Positions 1-9,271 are shown, numbered from the stretch's first letter. The stretch is DNA of 64,000 bases from Bradyrhizobium sp. Arg816 (GCF_029989365.1 NZ_JAPRAQ010000001.1:744001-808000), one strand, 5' to 3'. The notes: generated by a model not told the origin, from the sequence alone. Translations and numbers: made by a program.

Positions 1-179
1 AGGAAGTAGCGGAAATTCTCCAGGCCGACGAACGCCTCGGAGCCGGGATCGAGCAGGCTGTAATGCAGGGTCGAGAAATAGATCGTCAGCGCCAGCGGAA
101 CGATCATCCAGATGAAGAGCAGCCCGACCGCAGGCGTCAGGAGCGAACGCGCAAGAAACTGCGTCTGCCGGGTTGCCAT
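1..179 (-). CDS. Polyol/sugar ABC transporter permease, N-terminal part (runs off the window)
   Basis: The complement of the first 179 bases encodes about 59 residues beginning MATRQTQFLARSLLTPAVG, followed by a hydrophobic segment and then a periplasmic stretch with an F-V-G-L-E-N-F motif. That N-terminus is typical of MalF/SmoF-type (CUT1 family) inner-membrane permeases. It lies directly downstream of the polyol-binding protein gene and would form the membrane channel of the same importer. The C-terminal part is outside the window. Family assignment is good; the exact substrate rests on the neighbour only. Confidence 0.85.
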   Translation of the reverse strand, partial: MATRQTQFLARSLLTPAVGLLFIWMIVPLALTIYFSTLHYSLLDPGSEAFVGLENFRYF

Positions 180-206
180 CCTTGGCGTCTCCGCTGGGAG
201 GAAGAA

Positions 207-245
207 GGCGGCCATCCATTCGGGGCTGGCTGGTGGATGGCCGCC
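207..245 (-). promoter_or_regulatory. Intercistronic stem-loop between binding-protein and permease genes
   Basis: A perfect 12-bp inverted repeat (GGCGGCCATCCA at 207-218, its complement at 234-245) encloses a 15-nt loop. It sits between the stop of the binding-protein gene and the start of the permease gene and is not followed by a U-run. Such stems commonly protect the upstream message from 3' decay, so that binding protein is made in excess over permease. Structure seen; role inferred. Confidence 0.6.
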
Positions 246-274
246 AGTTTGAGCTCAGGAGGGAGAGCTCGGGT

Positions 275-1588
<1,314 letters not shown>

Positions 1589-1614
1589 GGTGACCTCCCT
1601 AGGATCGCGCTTCT

Positions 1615-1645
1615 GAGCATATGCCCACGCGTTGAGCGTATGTTC
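1615..1645 (-). promoter_or_regulatory. Candidate SorC-type operator upstream of the polyol-binding protein gene
   Basis: Two 12-bp near-palindromic elements, GAGCATATGCCC (1615-1626) and GAGCGTATGTTC (1634-1645), start 19 bp apart, 27 bp upstream of the ATG at 1588. A 31-bp block at 3487-3517, upstream of the HAD-regulator pair, matches at 23 of 31 positions in the same orientation with identical spacing. The shared architecture suggests the binding site of the SorC-family regulator encoded at 1857-2807. Confidence 0.5.
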
Positions 1646-1723
1646 GGACGAGGTGCGACGCTTGTCAAGCAGGCGCGCGGGCGTTCCCGCAACTTATGAG
1701 TGCTGCGGTGCACCACCCACCCC

Positions 1724-1830
1724 CGTCATGCCCCGCGAAGGCGGGGCATCCAGTACGCCGTGTCGTGAGTTGGTTTGCCCCAAGCGGGGCCGCGGAGTAC
1801 TGGATCATCCGCTTTCGCGGATGATGACAG
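1724..1830. repeat. Palindromic intergenic repeat, family A (copy 1)
   Basis: The block has a hairpin ATGCCCCGC...GCGGGGCAT at its left end, an outer pair ATCCAGTAC (1748-1756) / GTACTGGAT (1797-1805), and a second hairpin ATCATCCGC...GCGGATGAT at the right. The same plan, with related sequence, recurs at 29660-29763. This resembles short extragenic palindromes common in Bradyrhizobium genomes. It fills most of the gap between the binding-protein promoter and the regulator's stop codon. Confidence 0.75.
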
Positions 1831-1856
1831 TCGCGCAAGTCGTGAGATCGCCCGCC

Positions 1857-2807
1857 CTACCGCTCCAGAATCGCCCTTGCCGTCGCCTCGTCCGTGATCA
1901 GGCCGTTGATCAGGTGCCCGTTCAGCGCGGCCGCGATCGCCGGCACCTTGGCCGCACCGACCGCGGCGCCGATCGTGGTGGTCTTGGCCGGCACTTCCGG
2001 CGGAATGCTGGTGAGGCGCTTGTTGGTGCCGGCCTTGAGCAGGCGGCCCTTGGCATCATAGGCCCAGCCGGTGATTTCGCCGATCGCCCCCTGCCGCATC
2101 ATCTCGAACAATTCGTCGCGGGTGACGAAGCCGTCGATGTGGATTTGCGCCTTCTGGTCCATCTGACCGATGCCGACGAGGCGCAAGTCAGCCTTGGCGG
2201 CGACCGCCTTGACCTTCGCGATCGGCTCGATCCGCACCATCTTGTTGCGCTCGTCCTCCGACGACATCAGGAACGGCAGCGGCATCGGATAGTGCCGCGC
2301 GCCGGTGCGGTCGGCGAGCCGGCCGACGGTGTCGTAGAAGCTCGCCGAGCCGTCGGCGGAGATGTTGCCGACCAGCGAGACGATCTGGTGGTTGGGCCGG
2401 TCGATCGGCGTCACGCGCTCGACCGCAGCGCGCACCGCCCTGCCCGTACCGAGCGCGACGATGACGGGCGTTTCCGAACGCAACGTCGAATCCAGCAGGT
2501 TGGCACAGCGTTCGGCGATGCCCGCCGTGGCCTGCGGCGCGGCAGGATCGGCCGGCACCACCTCGCAATGGCTGAGGTCGAAGCGCGCCTTCAGGCGTGC
2601 CGCCAGTTCCATGCAGGCGGCGATGGGATGTTCGAGACGGAAGGTGATGAGACGCTCGGCAAGGCACAGCGAGACCAGCCGCTGCGCGGAGGCCCGCGAG
2701 ACCTGCAGCATCTTTGCGATCTCGTCCTGGGTGTGACCGGCAATGAAATAGAGCCAGCCGGCACGCGCGGCATCGTCGAGCCTGGACTTTTCGTTCTCGA
2801 CGGCCAT
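1857..2807 (-). CDS. SorC/DeoR-type sugar-binding transcriptional regulator
   Basis: 316 residues. The N-terminal part (about 10-55) is a helix-turn-helix with the family signature HTQDEIAKMLQVSRASAQR; the rest matches the SorC sugar-binding domain, including GTGRAVRAAVERV near residue 125 and a C-terminal segment ending HLINGLITDEATARAILER. SorC proteins repress or activate polyol operons in response to a phosphorylated or free sugar. The start codon lies 6 bp after the stop of the HAD gene, so the two are co-transcribed. The polyol-binding gene downstream has its own leader with a matching operator candidate. Assigning it to that operon is inference from position. Confidence 0.9.
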   Translation of the reverse strand: MAVENEKSRLDDAARAGWLYFIAGHTQDEIAKMLQVSRASAQRLVSLCLAERLITFRLEHPIAACMELAARLKARFDLSHCEVVPADPAAPQATAGIAERCANLLDSTLRSETPVIVALGTGRAVRAAVERVTPIDRPNHQIVSLVGNISADGSASFYDTVGRLADRTGARHYPMPLPFLMSSEDERNKMVRIEPIAKVKAVAAKADLRLVGIGQMDQKAQIHIDGFVTRDELFEMMRQGAIGEITGWAYDAKGRLLKAGTNKRLTSIPPEVPAKTTTIGAAVGAAKVPAIAAALNGHLINGLITDEATARAILER

Positions 2808-2813
2808 GGCGGC

Positions 2814-3476
2814 CTACGCCTCCCAGAAATCGCTCATGTGCGCGAAGACCCGATCGGCCCCGGCGCGGGACAATATAGCTTGGCCGTCGCGCCCGCGATA
2901 ATGGCTGCCGCCGACAAATCCCCAGACGGTCATGCCGGCAGCCTTCGCGGCCAGCACGCCACTGACGCTGTCCTCGATCACCAGCGTGCGCGCGGGTTGC
3001 GCGCCCATTTTCTCCGCCGCGTGGAGAAAGAGATCCGGCGCGGGCTTGCCGTGCGTGACCATCTGCGCCGTGTAGATCCGGTCGCCGAAATGGGGCGCGA
3101 GACCGGTCACCCTCAGAGACAGCGCGACGCGGTCGAGATCACTCGACGAGGCCACGCAATTCGGCACGCGCAGGCCGGACAGGACGGTATCGGCATCGGG
3201 AATCGGATCGAGCGCCTTCTCGAAGGCGGTCAGTACGCGCGCCTTCAGCCGGACGGGAAAATCGGCCGGCACCGCCTGGCCGAATTCGCGATAATGCTGC
3301 GTGACCGCGCTCGTGCTTCGCCCGAGAAACAGCTCGAGCGCCTGCACAAGTGTCAGCGATATCCCGAATCCGGACAGCTCGTCGACAAGGCACTGGCAGC
3401 TCAAGAGCTCGCTGTCGACGAGCACGCCGTCGCAGTCGAAGATGACGAGATCGGGCCTTTGCCGGCTTCGGTCCAT
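2814..3476 (-). CDS. HAD-superfamily (subfamily IA) phosphatase
   Basis: 220 residues. Motif I is VIFDCDGVLVDSE at residues 11-23 (nucleophile Asp and acid/base Asp two residues later), motif III lies in GKPAPDLFL, and motif IV in VIEDSVSGVLAAKAAGM. The length is typical of phosphoglycolate- or sugar-phosphatase-like HAD proteins. It is the first gene of a pair with the SorC regulator and sits in a polyol operon, so a sugar- or polyol-phosphate is the likely substrate. The ATG at 3476 has a weak ribosome site, but no later start would keep motif I. Confidence 0.85.
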   Translation of the reverse strand: MDRSRQRPDLVIFDCDGVLVDSELLSCQCLVDELSGFGISLTLVQALELFLGRSTSAVTQHYREFGQAVPADFPVRLKARVLTAFEKALDPIPDADTVLSGLRVPNCVASSSDLDRVALSLRVTGLAPHFGDRIYTAQMVTHGKPAPDLFLHAAEKMGAQPARTLVIEDSVSGVLAAKAAGMTVWGFVGGSHYRGRDGQAILSRAGADRVFAHMSDFWEA

Positions 3477-3486
3477 CCGGCCATTC

Positions 3487-3517
3487 GATCATATACCCAT
3501 GCTTTGAGCAATAGTTC
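3487..3517 (-). promoter_or_regulatory. Candidate SorC-type operator upstream of the HAD-regulator pair
   Basis: Elements GATCATATACCC (3487-3498) and GAGCAATAGTTC (3506-3517) have the same 19-bp start-to-start spacing and order as the block at 1615-1645. The site ends about 10 bp before the ATG at 3476, so a bound regulator would cover the translation start region. This would give autoregulation of the SorC gene. Confidence 0.45.
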
Positions 3518-3548
3518 ACCGAAGAGGCGCGTGGCGGGCTTTCCGGGG

Positions 3549-5465
3549 TCAATGGGCGACCTGTCGATAGATCGCCGGCAGCGCCGCAGGCAATCGACAG
3601 ATATTGCCGACGATGGCGTAGCCGCTGCGGCCGAACAGCGTCGGGACGTAGGATTGCGCCGTCGCATCGACCGTCACGCCGAAGACCGCGATGCCAAGCC
3701 GCCGCGCCTCCTGCACGGATTTGCGGGTGTCCTCGACTGCAAAGCGCCCCTCATAATGATCGACGTCGTTCGGCTTGCCGTCGGTGAGAACGAGCAGCAG
3801 CTTCTTGCGCTGCGGCTGGCGCGCCAGCTCGGTCGAGGCGTGGCGTACCGCCGCGCCGATCCGTGTGTAATAGCCAGGCTTCAGCGCGCCGATCCGGCGC
3901 TCGATCGCCCCACTCATCGGCTCGCCGAAGGCCTTGACCGTTTCGAGCCGTACCCAGGAACGTCGGCGCGAGGTGAAGGTGAGGATGCTGTGGTGATCGC
4001 CGCAGGCCGACAGGCCATGCGCAAGCACCAGCAGCGCCTCCTTCTCGACGTCGAGCACCCGGTAACCGTCGACCCAGGCATCCGTCGAGAGCGAGACGTC
4101 CACCAGCAGGGTGACGGCGAGATCGTGCCCCTGCGGGCGCATCGCGACATGGATGCGATCGAGACCGCCGCCGCTGCCGGCGCGGAGATCGCACCGCGCA
4201 CGCACGAGCGCATCGAGGTCGAGATCGTGACCATCGGCTTGGGCGCGCATCAATTCGTGACGCGGCCGCAACACCTCGAAGCGGCGGCGCACCTGGCGGA
4301 TATGCCGACACATGGCGTCGTCAGGCGTCCAGCTCTCACCCAGCTCGGAGGCCGCACCCGCGAGCACGCGGCAATGATCGGGCAGATAGGAGCCGCTGCG
4401 ATAATCCCATTCGGGATAGCTCAGGTCGGCGTTCAATCGCGAGGCATCGAGGGCTTCCGGCGGCAGGTCGAGATCGAATTTGAGCCGGCTCGCCGGCTTG
4501 CCGCTGCGGCGGCTGAGCGTGATCTCCTCGAGGTCGTCGGCTGCCTTCTGCGCTTCCTCGTCCTCACTGTCGTCAGCCGGGCGATCGACATTGATCATCT
4601 CGGCCATCGCGAGGATCTTTTCAAAGCGATTGAGCACGAACGGGTCGCGGCGATCGGTGCCGTCTTCGCGCTCACGGACGGCGAAACGCTTGCGATCGTC
4701 TGATGGCGCTGGCGCGGCGGTCGGCCCGCACGCGTCATCGCCCGCATGTGCGGGTGACAGCTCCCGTGTCCAGCAATCGCCCCAGAGCGGGCATGGCAGG
4801 ATCGAACGATAGCCCGGCGGCGCCCTGTCCGGCAGCGGCTCTGTCCCCATCATCGCCGGCCACAGCTTTCCCACCGGCGGCGTACCGGCGCCGAGCAGAG
4901 CAAGCACGATCTGCTCCATGTCCTGCTCGATGCGCGGCAATGGCCGGTGCGGCCGCGCCATGGCCGTGGCCGCGGCCAGCCGGGCGTAGTCCCCGGCAAG
5001 GCCGGGACATTCCGTCAGCACAAGCACCGCGATCTCGCTGGCCCGCCGCAGCATCAACAGGTCGCGCCGCAACGGATCGGCCTCGGGGATAGCGTCGACC
5101 GGCGCAAAGGCAAACCACACGGCCAGCCACCGGTACAGCGCAGCATTCAGCCCGCGATCGGCGAAGATCGCGATGTTGTCGGGCAGGAAGATCGTCGCGG
5201 CGTCACGCCCCGGTTGCTCGAGCCGCTCGTCGCCGAGCCCGATGCGCTGCCGCCATCCAAGCCGATGCCCAGTCCGGCGAGCACTCGCGCTGGCGATCTG
5301 CACGCCCGTCTCCCCGCCAAGCGCGCGGAACATGATCGCGATCCGGCTGCGCACCTCCGCGAGGGACACCGCGTGTTCGGCGTAAACCAGATAGCTCGCG
5401 GTGCCGCCGACCAGGCGATGCCAGGCGCGGCCGACGGTTTCTTCAAGCTCGAGGAAATCGAGCAT
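3549..5465 (-). CDS. norD: Nitric oxide reductase activation protein NorD
   Basis: 638 residues. The C-terminal third is a von Willebrand factor A domain with a MIDAS motif in LLVDVSLSTDAW and a later LLVLTDGKPNDVDHYEG segment, as in NorD/CbbO proteins. NorD works with the AAA+ ATPase NorQ to assemble or activate the NorCB complex, probably in metal insertion. It is the last gene of norCBQD, beginning 10 bp after the NorQ stop. The length matches NorD of denitrifying rhizobia. The long N-terminal region is poorly conserved, as usual. Confidence 0.93.
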   Translation of the reverse strand: MLDFLELEETVGRAWHRLVGGTASYLVYAEHAVSLAEVRSRIAIMFRALGGETGVQIASASARRTGHRLGWRQRIGLGDERLEQPGRDAATIFLPDNIAIFADRGLNAALYRWLAVWFAFAPVDAIPEADPLRRDLLMLRRASEIAVLVLTECPGLAGDYARLAAATAMARPHRPLPRIEQDMEQIVLALLGAGTPPVGKLWPAMMGTEPLPDRAPPGYRSILPCPLWGDCWTRELSPAHAGDDACGPTAAPAPSDDRKRFAVREREDGTDRRDPFVLNRFEKILAMAEMINVDRPADDSEDEEAQKAADDLEEITLSRRSGKPASRLKFDLDLPPEALDASRLNADLSYPEWDYRSGSYLPDHCRVLAGAASELGESWTPDDAMCRHIRQVRRRFEVLRPRHELMRAQADGHDLDLDALVRARCDLRAGSGGGLDRIHVAMRPQGHDLAVTLLVDVSLSTDAWVDGYRVLDVEKEALLVLAHGLSACGDHHSILTFTSRRRSWVRLETVKAFGEPMSGAIERRIGALKPGYYTRIGAAVRHASTELARQPQRKKLLLVLTDGKPNDVDHYEGRFAVEDTRKSVQEARRLGIAVFGVTVDATAQSYVPTLFGRSGYAIVGNICRLPAALPAIYRQVAH

Positions 5466-5475
5466 CGCATCACCC

Positions 5476-6288
5476 TCAGGAGATCACGGCGCGTGCGACG
5501 TCGAGCAGCGCCGCCTTGACGTCTGCGTCATCGGTGAGCGGTTCGATCATGCCGGCCAGCACCGCATCGCCAATTGAGGCTCCGGCCGCAATCAGGGTGG
5601 CGCAATAGACGACGAGACGGGTCGAGACCCCCTCCTCCAGGTCGTGCCCTTTGAGCGCGCGCAGCCGGCTGGCCAGCCCAACCAGCGGCCGCACGCGCTC
5701 CGGCGAGAGCCCGCTTTCGGCGGACACCACCGCCTCCTCCTGCTCCGGCGGCAGGAAGCCGAACTCGATGGCAACGAAGCGCTGACGCGTCGACGGCTTC
5801 AACGCCTTCAGCAGCGTCTGGTAGCCGGGATTGTAGGAGACCACGAGCATGAAGCTCTTCGGCGCGACCAGCTCCTCGCCGGTCCGCTCCAGCGGCAGAA
5901 TGCGGCGGTCGTCGGTGAGCGGATGCAGCACCACCGTGACGTCCTTGCGCGCCTCCACGATTTCGTCGAGATAGCAGATGCCGCCCTCGCGCACCGCCCG
6001 TGTCAGCGGACCGTCGGTCCACACGGTGTCGCCGCCTCTCAGCAGGTAGCGGCCGGTGAGATCGGCGGCGGTGAGATCGTCATGGCAGGCGACGGTGTGA
6101 AGCGGCAATCCCAGCCGCGCCGCCATGTGGGCGACGAAGCGCGTCTTGCCGCAGCCGGTCGGTCCCTTCAACAGGACCGGGAGCTGATGCCGCCAGGCGT
6201 GCTCGAACAGCCCGCATTCGTTGCCGCTCGGAACGTAAGCCGGGAGCACGAGCGCGGGTGCCGCCAAGGCGTGAAGTGCTGCTGTCAT
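5476..6288 (-). CDS. norQ: AAA+ ATPase NorQ (CbbQ/NirQ/NorQ family)
   Basis: 270 residues. Walker A is GPTGCGKT near residues 40-47 and Walker B is ICYLDEIVEA; the MoxR/CbbQ-type fold continues through the sensor region VVSYNPGYQTLLKALKPSTRQRF. It is the motor partner of NorD for activating NO reductase. The reading frame is open further upstream, but I chose the ATG at 6288 because GGAGAA precedes it and family proteins start at this point; the longer version would overlap norB. Confidence 0.95.
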   Translation of the reverse strand: MTAALHALAAPALVLPAYVPSGNECGLFEHAWRHQLPVLLKGPTGCGKTRFVAHMAARLGLPLHTVACHDDLTAADLTGRYLLRGGDTVWTDGPLTRAVREGGICYLDEIVEARKDVTVVLHPLTDDRRILPLERTGEELVAPKSFMLVVSYNPGYQTLLKALKPSTRQRFVAIEFGFLPPEQEEAVVSAESGLSPERVRPLVGLASRLRALKGHDLEEGVSTRLVVYCATLIAAGASIGDAVLAGMIEPLTDDADVKAALLDVARAVIS

Positions 6289-6347
6289 GGTTCTTCTCCG
6301 GAAATCATTCTGGAACGGCGGCCGCGACTTGCGCGGCCGCCTTGTGT

Positions 6348-7694
6348 TCATTCGGCCGGTTGGAGCACGCCTGGGATAGTCGCCCGCTTCTCGCGGCCGG
6401 GCACCAGCACCGCCCAGACGAACATCAGCGCAGAGATCGCGACGAACACGCCGGAGCCGAGCCGCACCCAGTAGAAGAAGGCAAGCTGGTCCTGCACGTC
6501 CATGTAACTCTGGCCAAGCACGCGCTGGAGATGGACCTGAATCACGCCGGCAAAGGTCAACGCGAAAGTCATGGTCATCATCGCCGTGCACATGATCCAG
6601 AAGCTGGTCATGCTGAGCCACTGGTTATAGGGCGCACGTCCCTTGATCTGCGGGATCGCATAAGCCATCACCGACAGGTTCAGCATCACATAGGCGCCGA
6701 AGAAGGCGAGATGGCCATGTGCGGCAGTGACCTGCGTGCCGTGGGTGTAGTAGTTCACCGAGGACAGCGTGTGCAGGAAGCCCCAGACGCCGGCGCCGAG
6801 GAACGCCATCACCGAGCAGCCGACCGACCACAGCAGCGCGGCGCGGTTCGGATGCTTGCGGCCGGCCTTCCAGGTCATCTGCACCGTGAAGATCACCATG
6901 GTGAAGAAGGGCGCGACTTCCAGCGTGGAGAACAGCGAGCCGATCCACTGCCAGTAGCCGGGTGCGCCGATCCAGTAGAAATGGTGGCCGGTGCCGAGAA
7001 TGCCCGAGAACAGCGCAAGGCCGATGATGACGTAGAGCCATTTCTCGACCACCTCGCGGTCGATGCCGTTGAGCTTGATCATCAGATAGGCGAGCACGGA
7101 CGCCATGATCAGCTCCCAGACGCCCTCGACCCAGAGATGGACGACGTACCACCAGTACATCTTGTCGACCGCGAGATTGGCCGGATTGTAGAAGGCGAAC
7201 AGGAAGAAGATCGCAACGCCCCACAGGCCGAACAACAGGATGTTGGTGACCGTCGTCTTGCGTCCCCTCAGCGCCGTCATCGTCACGTTGAACAGGAACA
7301 TCAGGCAGACAACCACGATGCCGACCTTGATGATGAAGGGCTGCTCGAGGAATTCGCGGCCTTCATGGTAGTGGAACAGATAGCCGACCACAGCCACGCC
7401 AGCGGCGCCAAAGAACATCCAGAACTGGATCTTTGCGAGCAGCGGGCTGTAAAGCTCGGTCTCGGTTTCCTCCGGCAGCAGGAAGTAGGTCGCGCCCATG
7501 AAGCCGATCAGCGACCACACGATCAGCGCGTTGGTGTGAATCATCCTGACGATGTTGAACGGCAGCAGCACCGACAGCGTGTTGGGCAGGACGTAGATGG
7601 TCCCGGCAAGCAGGCCAAACAGGACCTGCGCCAGGAACAGCGTCAGCGCGCCGTAGAAATACAGCATCGCGACTTTCTGGGTTTGATATTTCAT
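6348..7694 (-). CDS. norB: Nitric oxide reductase subunit B (cytochrome b, catalytic)
   Basis: 448 residues with about twelve membrane helices, a heme-copper-oxidase-superfamily NO reductase. It reduces 2 NO to N2O with electrons from NorC at the cytoplasmic membrane. Heme and Fe_B ligand regions are visible: MIHTNALIVWSLIGFMGATY early, HLWVEGVWELIMA in the middle and AAHGHLAFFGAYVMLNLSV late. The start MKYQTQKVAML at 7694 is the family N-terminus; 39 further in-frame codons upstream were dropped. It lies about 65 bp downstream of norC. Confidence 0.97.
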   Translation of the reverse strand: MKYQTQKVAMLYFYGALTLFLAQVLFGLLAGTIYVLPNTLSVLLPFNIVRMIHTNALIVWSLIGFMGATYFLLPEETETELYSPLLAKIQFWMFFGAAGVAVVGYLFHYHEGREFLEQPFIIKVGIVVVCLMFLFNVTMTALRGRKTTVTNILLFGLWGVAIFFLFAFYNPANLAVDKMYWWYVVHLWVEGVWELIMASVLAYLMIKLNGIDREVVEKWLYVIIGLALFSGILGTGHHFYWIGAPGYWQWIGSLFSTLEVAPFFTMVIFTVQMTWKAGRKHPNRAALLWSVGCSVMAFLGAGVWGFLHTLSSVNYYTHGTQVTAAHGHLAFFGAYVMLNLSVMAYAIPQIKGRAPYNQWLSMTSFWIMCTAMMTMTFALTFAGVIQVHLQRVLGQSYMDVQDQLAFFYWVRLGSGVFVAISALMFVWAVLVPGREKRATIPGVLQPAE

Positions 7695-7759
7695 TTCGGG
7701 TTCTCTCTGTCTTGAAAGAGGCAAGGCCTTGAAAGAGGCGGCCTTGAAAGTGGAAGGCG

Positions 7760-8212
7760 TCAGCCGGCCTTGTTCGGCGGCCACTCCTGGCGCTTGATCT
7801 TGCTGGTCCATTGCAGGAAGTCGGCGAGATCGTTCAGCTCCTGGTCGGTGAGGTTGAACTGCGGCATCTGGCGCCGGCCCTCCGCGCCCGAGGGCTGCGA
7901 TTGCATCCAGGCCTTCAACGTCTCGCGCGCACCGGCCGGATCCTCATTGCCGCCCCAGCGATCCCAGACATTGCCGACTTCGGGGGCGAAATAGGCGCCC
8001 TCGCCCAGCAAAGTGTGGCAATTGATGCAGGAGTTCTTCTCCCAGACATGCTTGCCGCGCGCGACCGACGATGTCAGCGTGGCCGCGTCCGTCGAGGTCG
8101 TCGCCATATAGTAATGGCTGTGCGCCGTCAGCCCGATGAAGATGGCGAAGAAGAAGGCCGAGCCGCCGTAGAAGACGTTTCGAGCCGCCGACTTGGTCAG
8201 GCGTTCAGCCAT
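7760..8212 (-). CDS. norC: Nitric oxide reductase subunit C (membrane-anchored cytochrome c)
   Basis: 150 residues. One N-terminal membrane anchor (FYGGSAFFFAIFIGLTA) is followed by a mono-heme cytochrome c domain with the binding motif CINCH in NSCINCHTLLGEGAYFAP and a likely axial Met in RRQMPQFNLTDQE. It passes electrons from periplasmic cytochrome c to NorB. It starts the classical norCBQD operon; a TTG-N8-CAA box lies about 80 bp upstream of its ATG, between it and norF, so it probably has its own promoter. Confidence 0.97.
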   Translation of the reverse strand: MAERLTKSAARNVFYGGSAFFFAIFIGLTAHSHYYMATTSTDAATLTSSVARGKHVWEKNSCINCHTLLGEGAYFAPEVGNVWDRWGGNEDPAGARETLKAWMQSQPSGAEGRRQMPQFNLTDQELNDLADFLQWTSKIKRQEWPPNKAG

Positions 8213-8289
8213 TGCCAGTCCTTTCCGTTGTGAGTCCCGTCGTGAGGAAGCAGTGATGCTGTATCTTGCCGATTGGTGCCGACGGGTCT

Positions 8290-8303
8290 TTGTCCGGGCG
8301 CAA
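8290..8303 (-). promoter_or_regulatory. FNR/FixK/NnrR-type box in the norC promoter region
   Basis: On the plus strand the bases read TTGTCCGGGCGCAA, i.e. TTG-N8-CAA. Its half-sites TTGTC and TTGCG are the same two seen in the two boxes upstream of norE (9219-9232 and 9258-9271). The centre is about 84 bp before the norC ATG; a class-II activator at -41.5 would give a leader of about 43 nt. This fits NO- or low-oxygen control of norCBQD separately from norEF. Confidence 0.6.
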
Positions 8304-8323
8304 TGAACGCTGCGTTGGCGGCG

Positions 8324-8587
8324 TCAGATCAATGCGACGACGGCGGAGGCGAGCCAGGCAACAAGCACCACGATGAGGATCCATGCACTCACCAGACCGC
8401 GCCAAAGCGCCGGCGCGGCCCCGAGATCCATGAAATCGAGCGCAATGCGGCGGCCCTTGATGGCGGCGAAGGTCAGCAACAAAGCGTCGCCGAGCAGCGG
8501 TCGCGGCACTAGCTGTGGCACCAGGATGGTCGCCAGCGCGAGGCCGATCAGCGCGATCCAGGTGATGTCGAGGCGATCGGGCATCAT
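8324..8587 (-). CDS. norF: NorF-like small membrane protein
   Basis: 87 residues, MMPDRLDITWIALIG at the start, three predicted membrane helices, in the size range and position of NorF (cytochrome-c-oxidase subunit IV-like). NorF together with NorE increases NO reductase activity in Paracoccus and Rhodobacter but is not part of the core enzyme. The first ATG overlaps the norE stop (TGATG), indicating translational coupling; the second ATG three bases later is an alternative start. The frame is open further upstream, but that extension is only a shadow of norE. Confidence 0.8.
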   Translation of the reverse strand: MMPDRLDITWIALIGLALATILVPQLVPRPLLGDALLLTFAAIKGRRIALDFMDLGAAPALWRGLVSAWILIVVLVAWLASAVVALI

Positions 8588-9162
8588 CACCGCAGCAGAT
8601 AGAGAATCGGGAACATCACGATCCAGACCAGATCGACCATGTGCCAGAAGGCGGCCCCCGTCTCGACGCCCGATATGTCGGCGCGGCGGCAGACCACGGC
8701 GAGAATCACGATGCCGAGGCAGACGTGCAGGAGATGGAAGCCGGTCAGGAGGAAGTAGAGCGTGAAGAACGGGCTGGTCTCGAGGCCGATCCCGCGACCG
8801 ATCTCTTCGGCATATTCGGTCAGCTTGATCGCGATGAAGAGGCCGCCGAGCGCTATGGCGGTTAGGAGCCATCGGCGCGAGGCTTGCTTCTCGCTGGTCC
8901 GCGCGGCCTTCGTAGCCCGGGCCGCAGCCCAGCCGCTGGTCACCAGCACGACGGTGTTGAGACCAGCGAGATTCGAATCTAGCACCGCCTGCCCCGCCGC
9001 GAACACTGCGGGGTGGATCGCGCGCGCGACCGTGAAGGCACCGAGAAACAGGCCGAAGGCGACGAGCTCACTGAAGATCAGCACCCAGATCATGGGATCG
9101 CCGGGGAGATCTTCCAGAATTCCCCAGCCGGTTCCCTGTTGCTCGCAATCGGCTGTCGACAT
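8587..9162 (-). CDS. norE: NorE, cytochrome-c-oxidase subunit III-like protein
   Basis: 191 residues with about five membrane helices. The pattern WVLIFSELVAFGLFLGAF, TSPFFTLYFLLTGFHLLHV and GAAFWHMVDLVWIVMFPILYLLR is that of the oxidase subunit III / NorE family. It supports NO reductase function, probably in assembly or stability. It is the first gene of the norEF unit; two FNR-like palindromes lie 55-110 bp upstream of its ATG. Confidence 0.92.
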   Translation of the reverse strand: MSTADCEQQGTGWGILEDLPGDPMIWVLIFSELVAFGLFLGAFTVARAIHPAVFAAGQAVLDSNLAGLNTVVLVTSGWAAARATKAARTSEKQASRRWLLTAIALGGLFIAIKLTEYAEEIGRGIGLETSPFFTLYFLLTGFHLLHVCLGIVILAVVCRRADISGVETGAAFWHMVDLVWIVMFPILYLLR

Positions 9163-9214
9163 CTGCTTTTTTGGATCAGGACACCGGGCAGATTTAGCTC
9201 AGGCGTCGCGATCC

Positions 9215-9236
9215 GAGTTTGTCGCCGGACAAACTC
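9215..9236 (-). promoter_or_regulatory. FNR/NnrR-type palindrome upstream of norE
   Basis: A perfect inverted repeat with 9-bp arms, GAGTTTGTC - GCCG - GACAAACTC, contains the core TTGTC-N4-GACAA (9219-9232). The centre is about 63 bp upstream of the norE ATG, which would place a class-II start about 22 nt before the gene. It matches the general half-site layout of FNR, FixK, NnrR and DNR sites. Which of these binds cannot be told from sequence alone. Confidence 0.68.
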
Positions 9237-9257
9237 TGCAAACGCCGCGTCGTTTGT

Positions 9258-9271
9258 TTGCGCCGACGCAA
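9258..9271 (+). promoter_or_regulatory. Second NnrR-type palindrome in the norE divergent region
   Basis: TTGCGCCGACGCAA is a perfect dyad of the form TTGCG-N4-CGCAA. Its centre lies 39 bp from the first palindrome and about 70 bp before the ATG of the divergent 51-codon frame at 9335. It may serve that frame, norE, or both. Confidence 0.6.

Noticed and set aside
1632..4703. Very long open frame (1023 codons) on the plus strand
   Set aside because: It runs antisense through the SorC, HAD and norD genes; its translation is rich in Arg, Asp, His and Gln without domains, the usual antisense artefact of high-GC DNA.
6258..7715. 485-codon plus-strand frame opposite norB
   Set aside because: norB is complete and certain; the antisense product is low-complexity His/Glu/Arg sequence.
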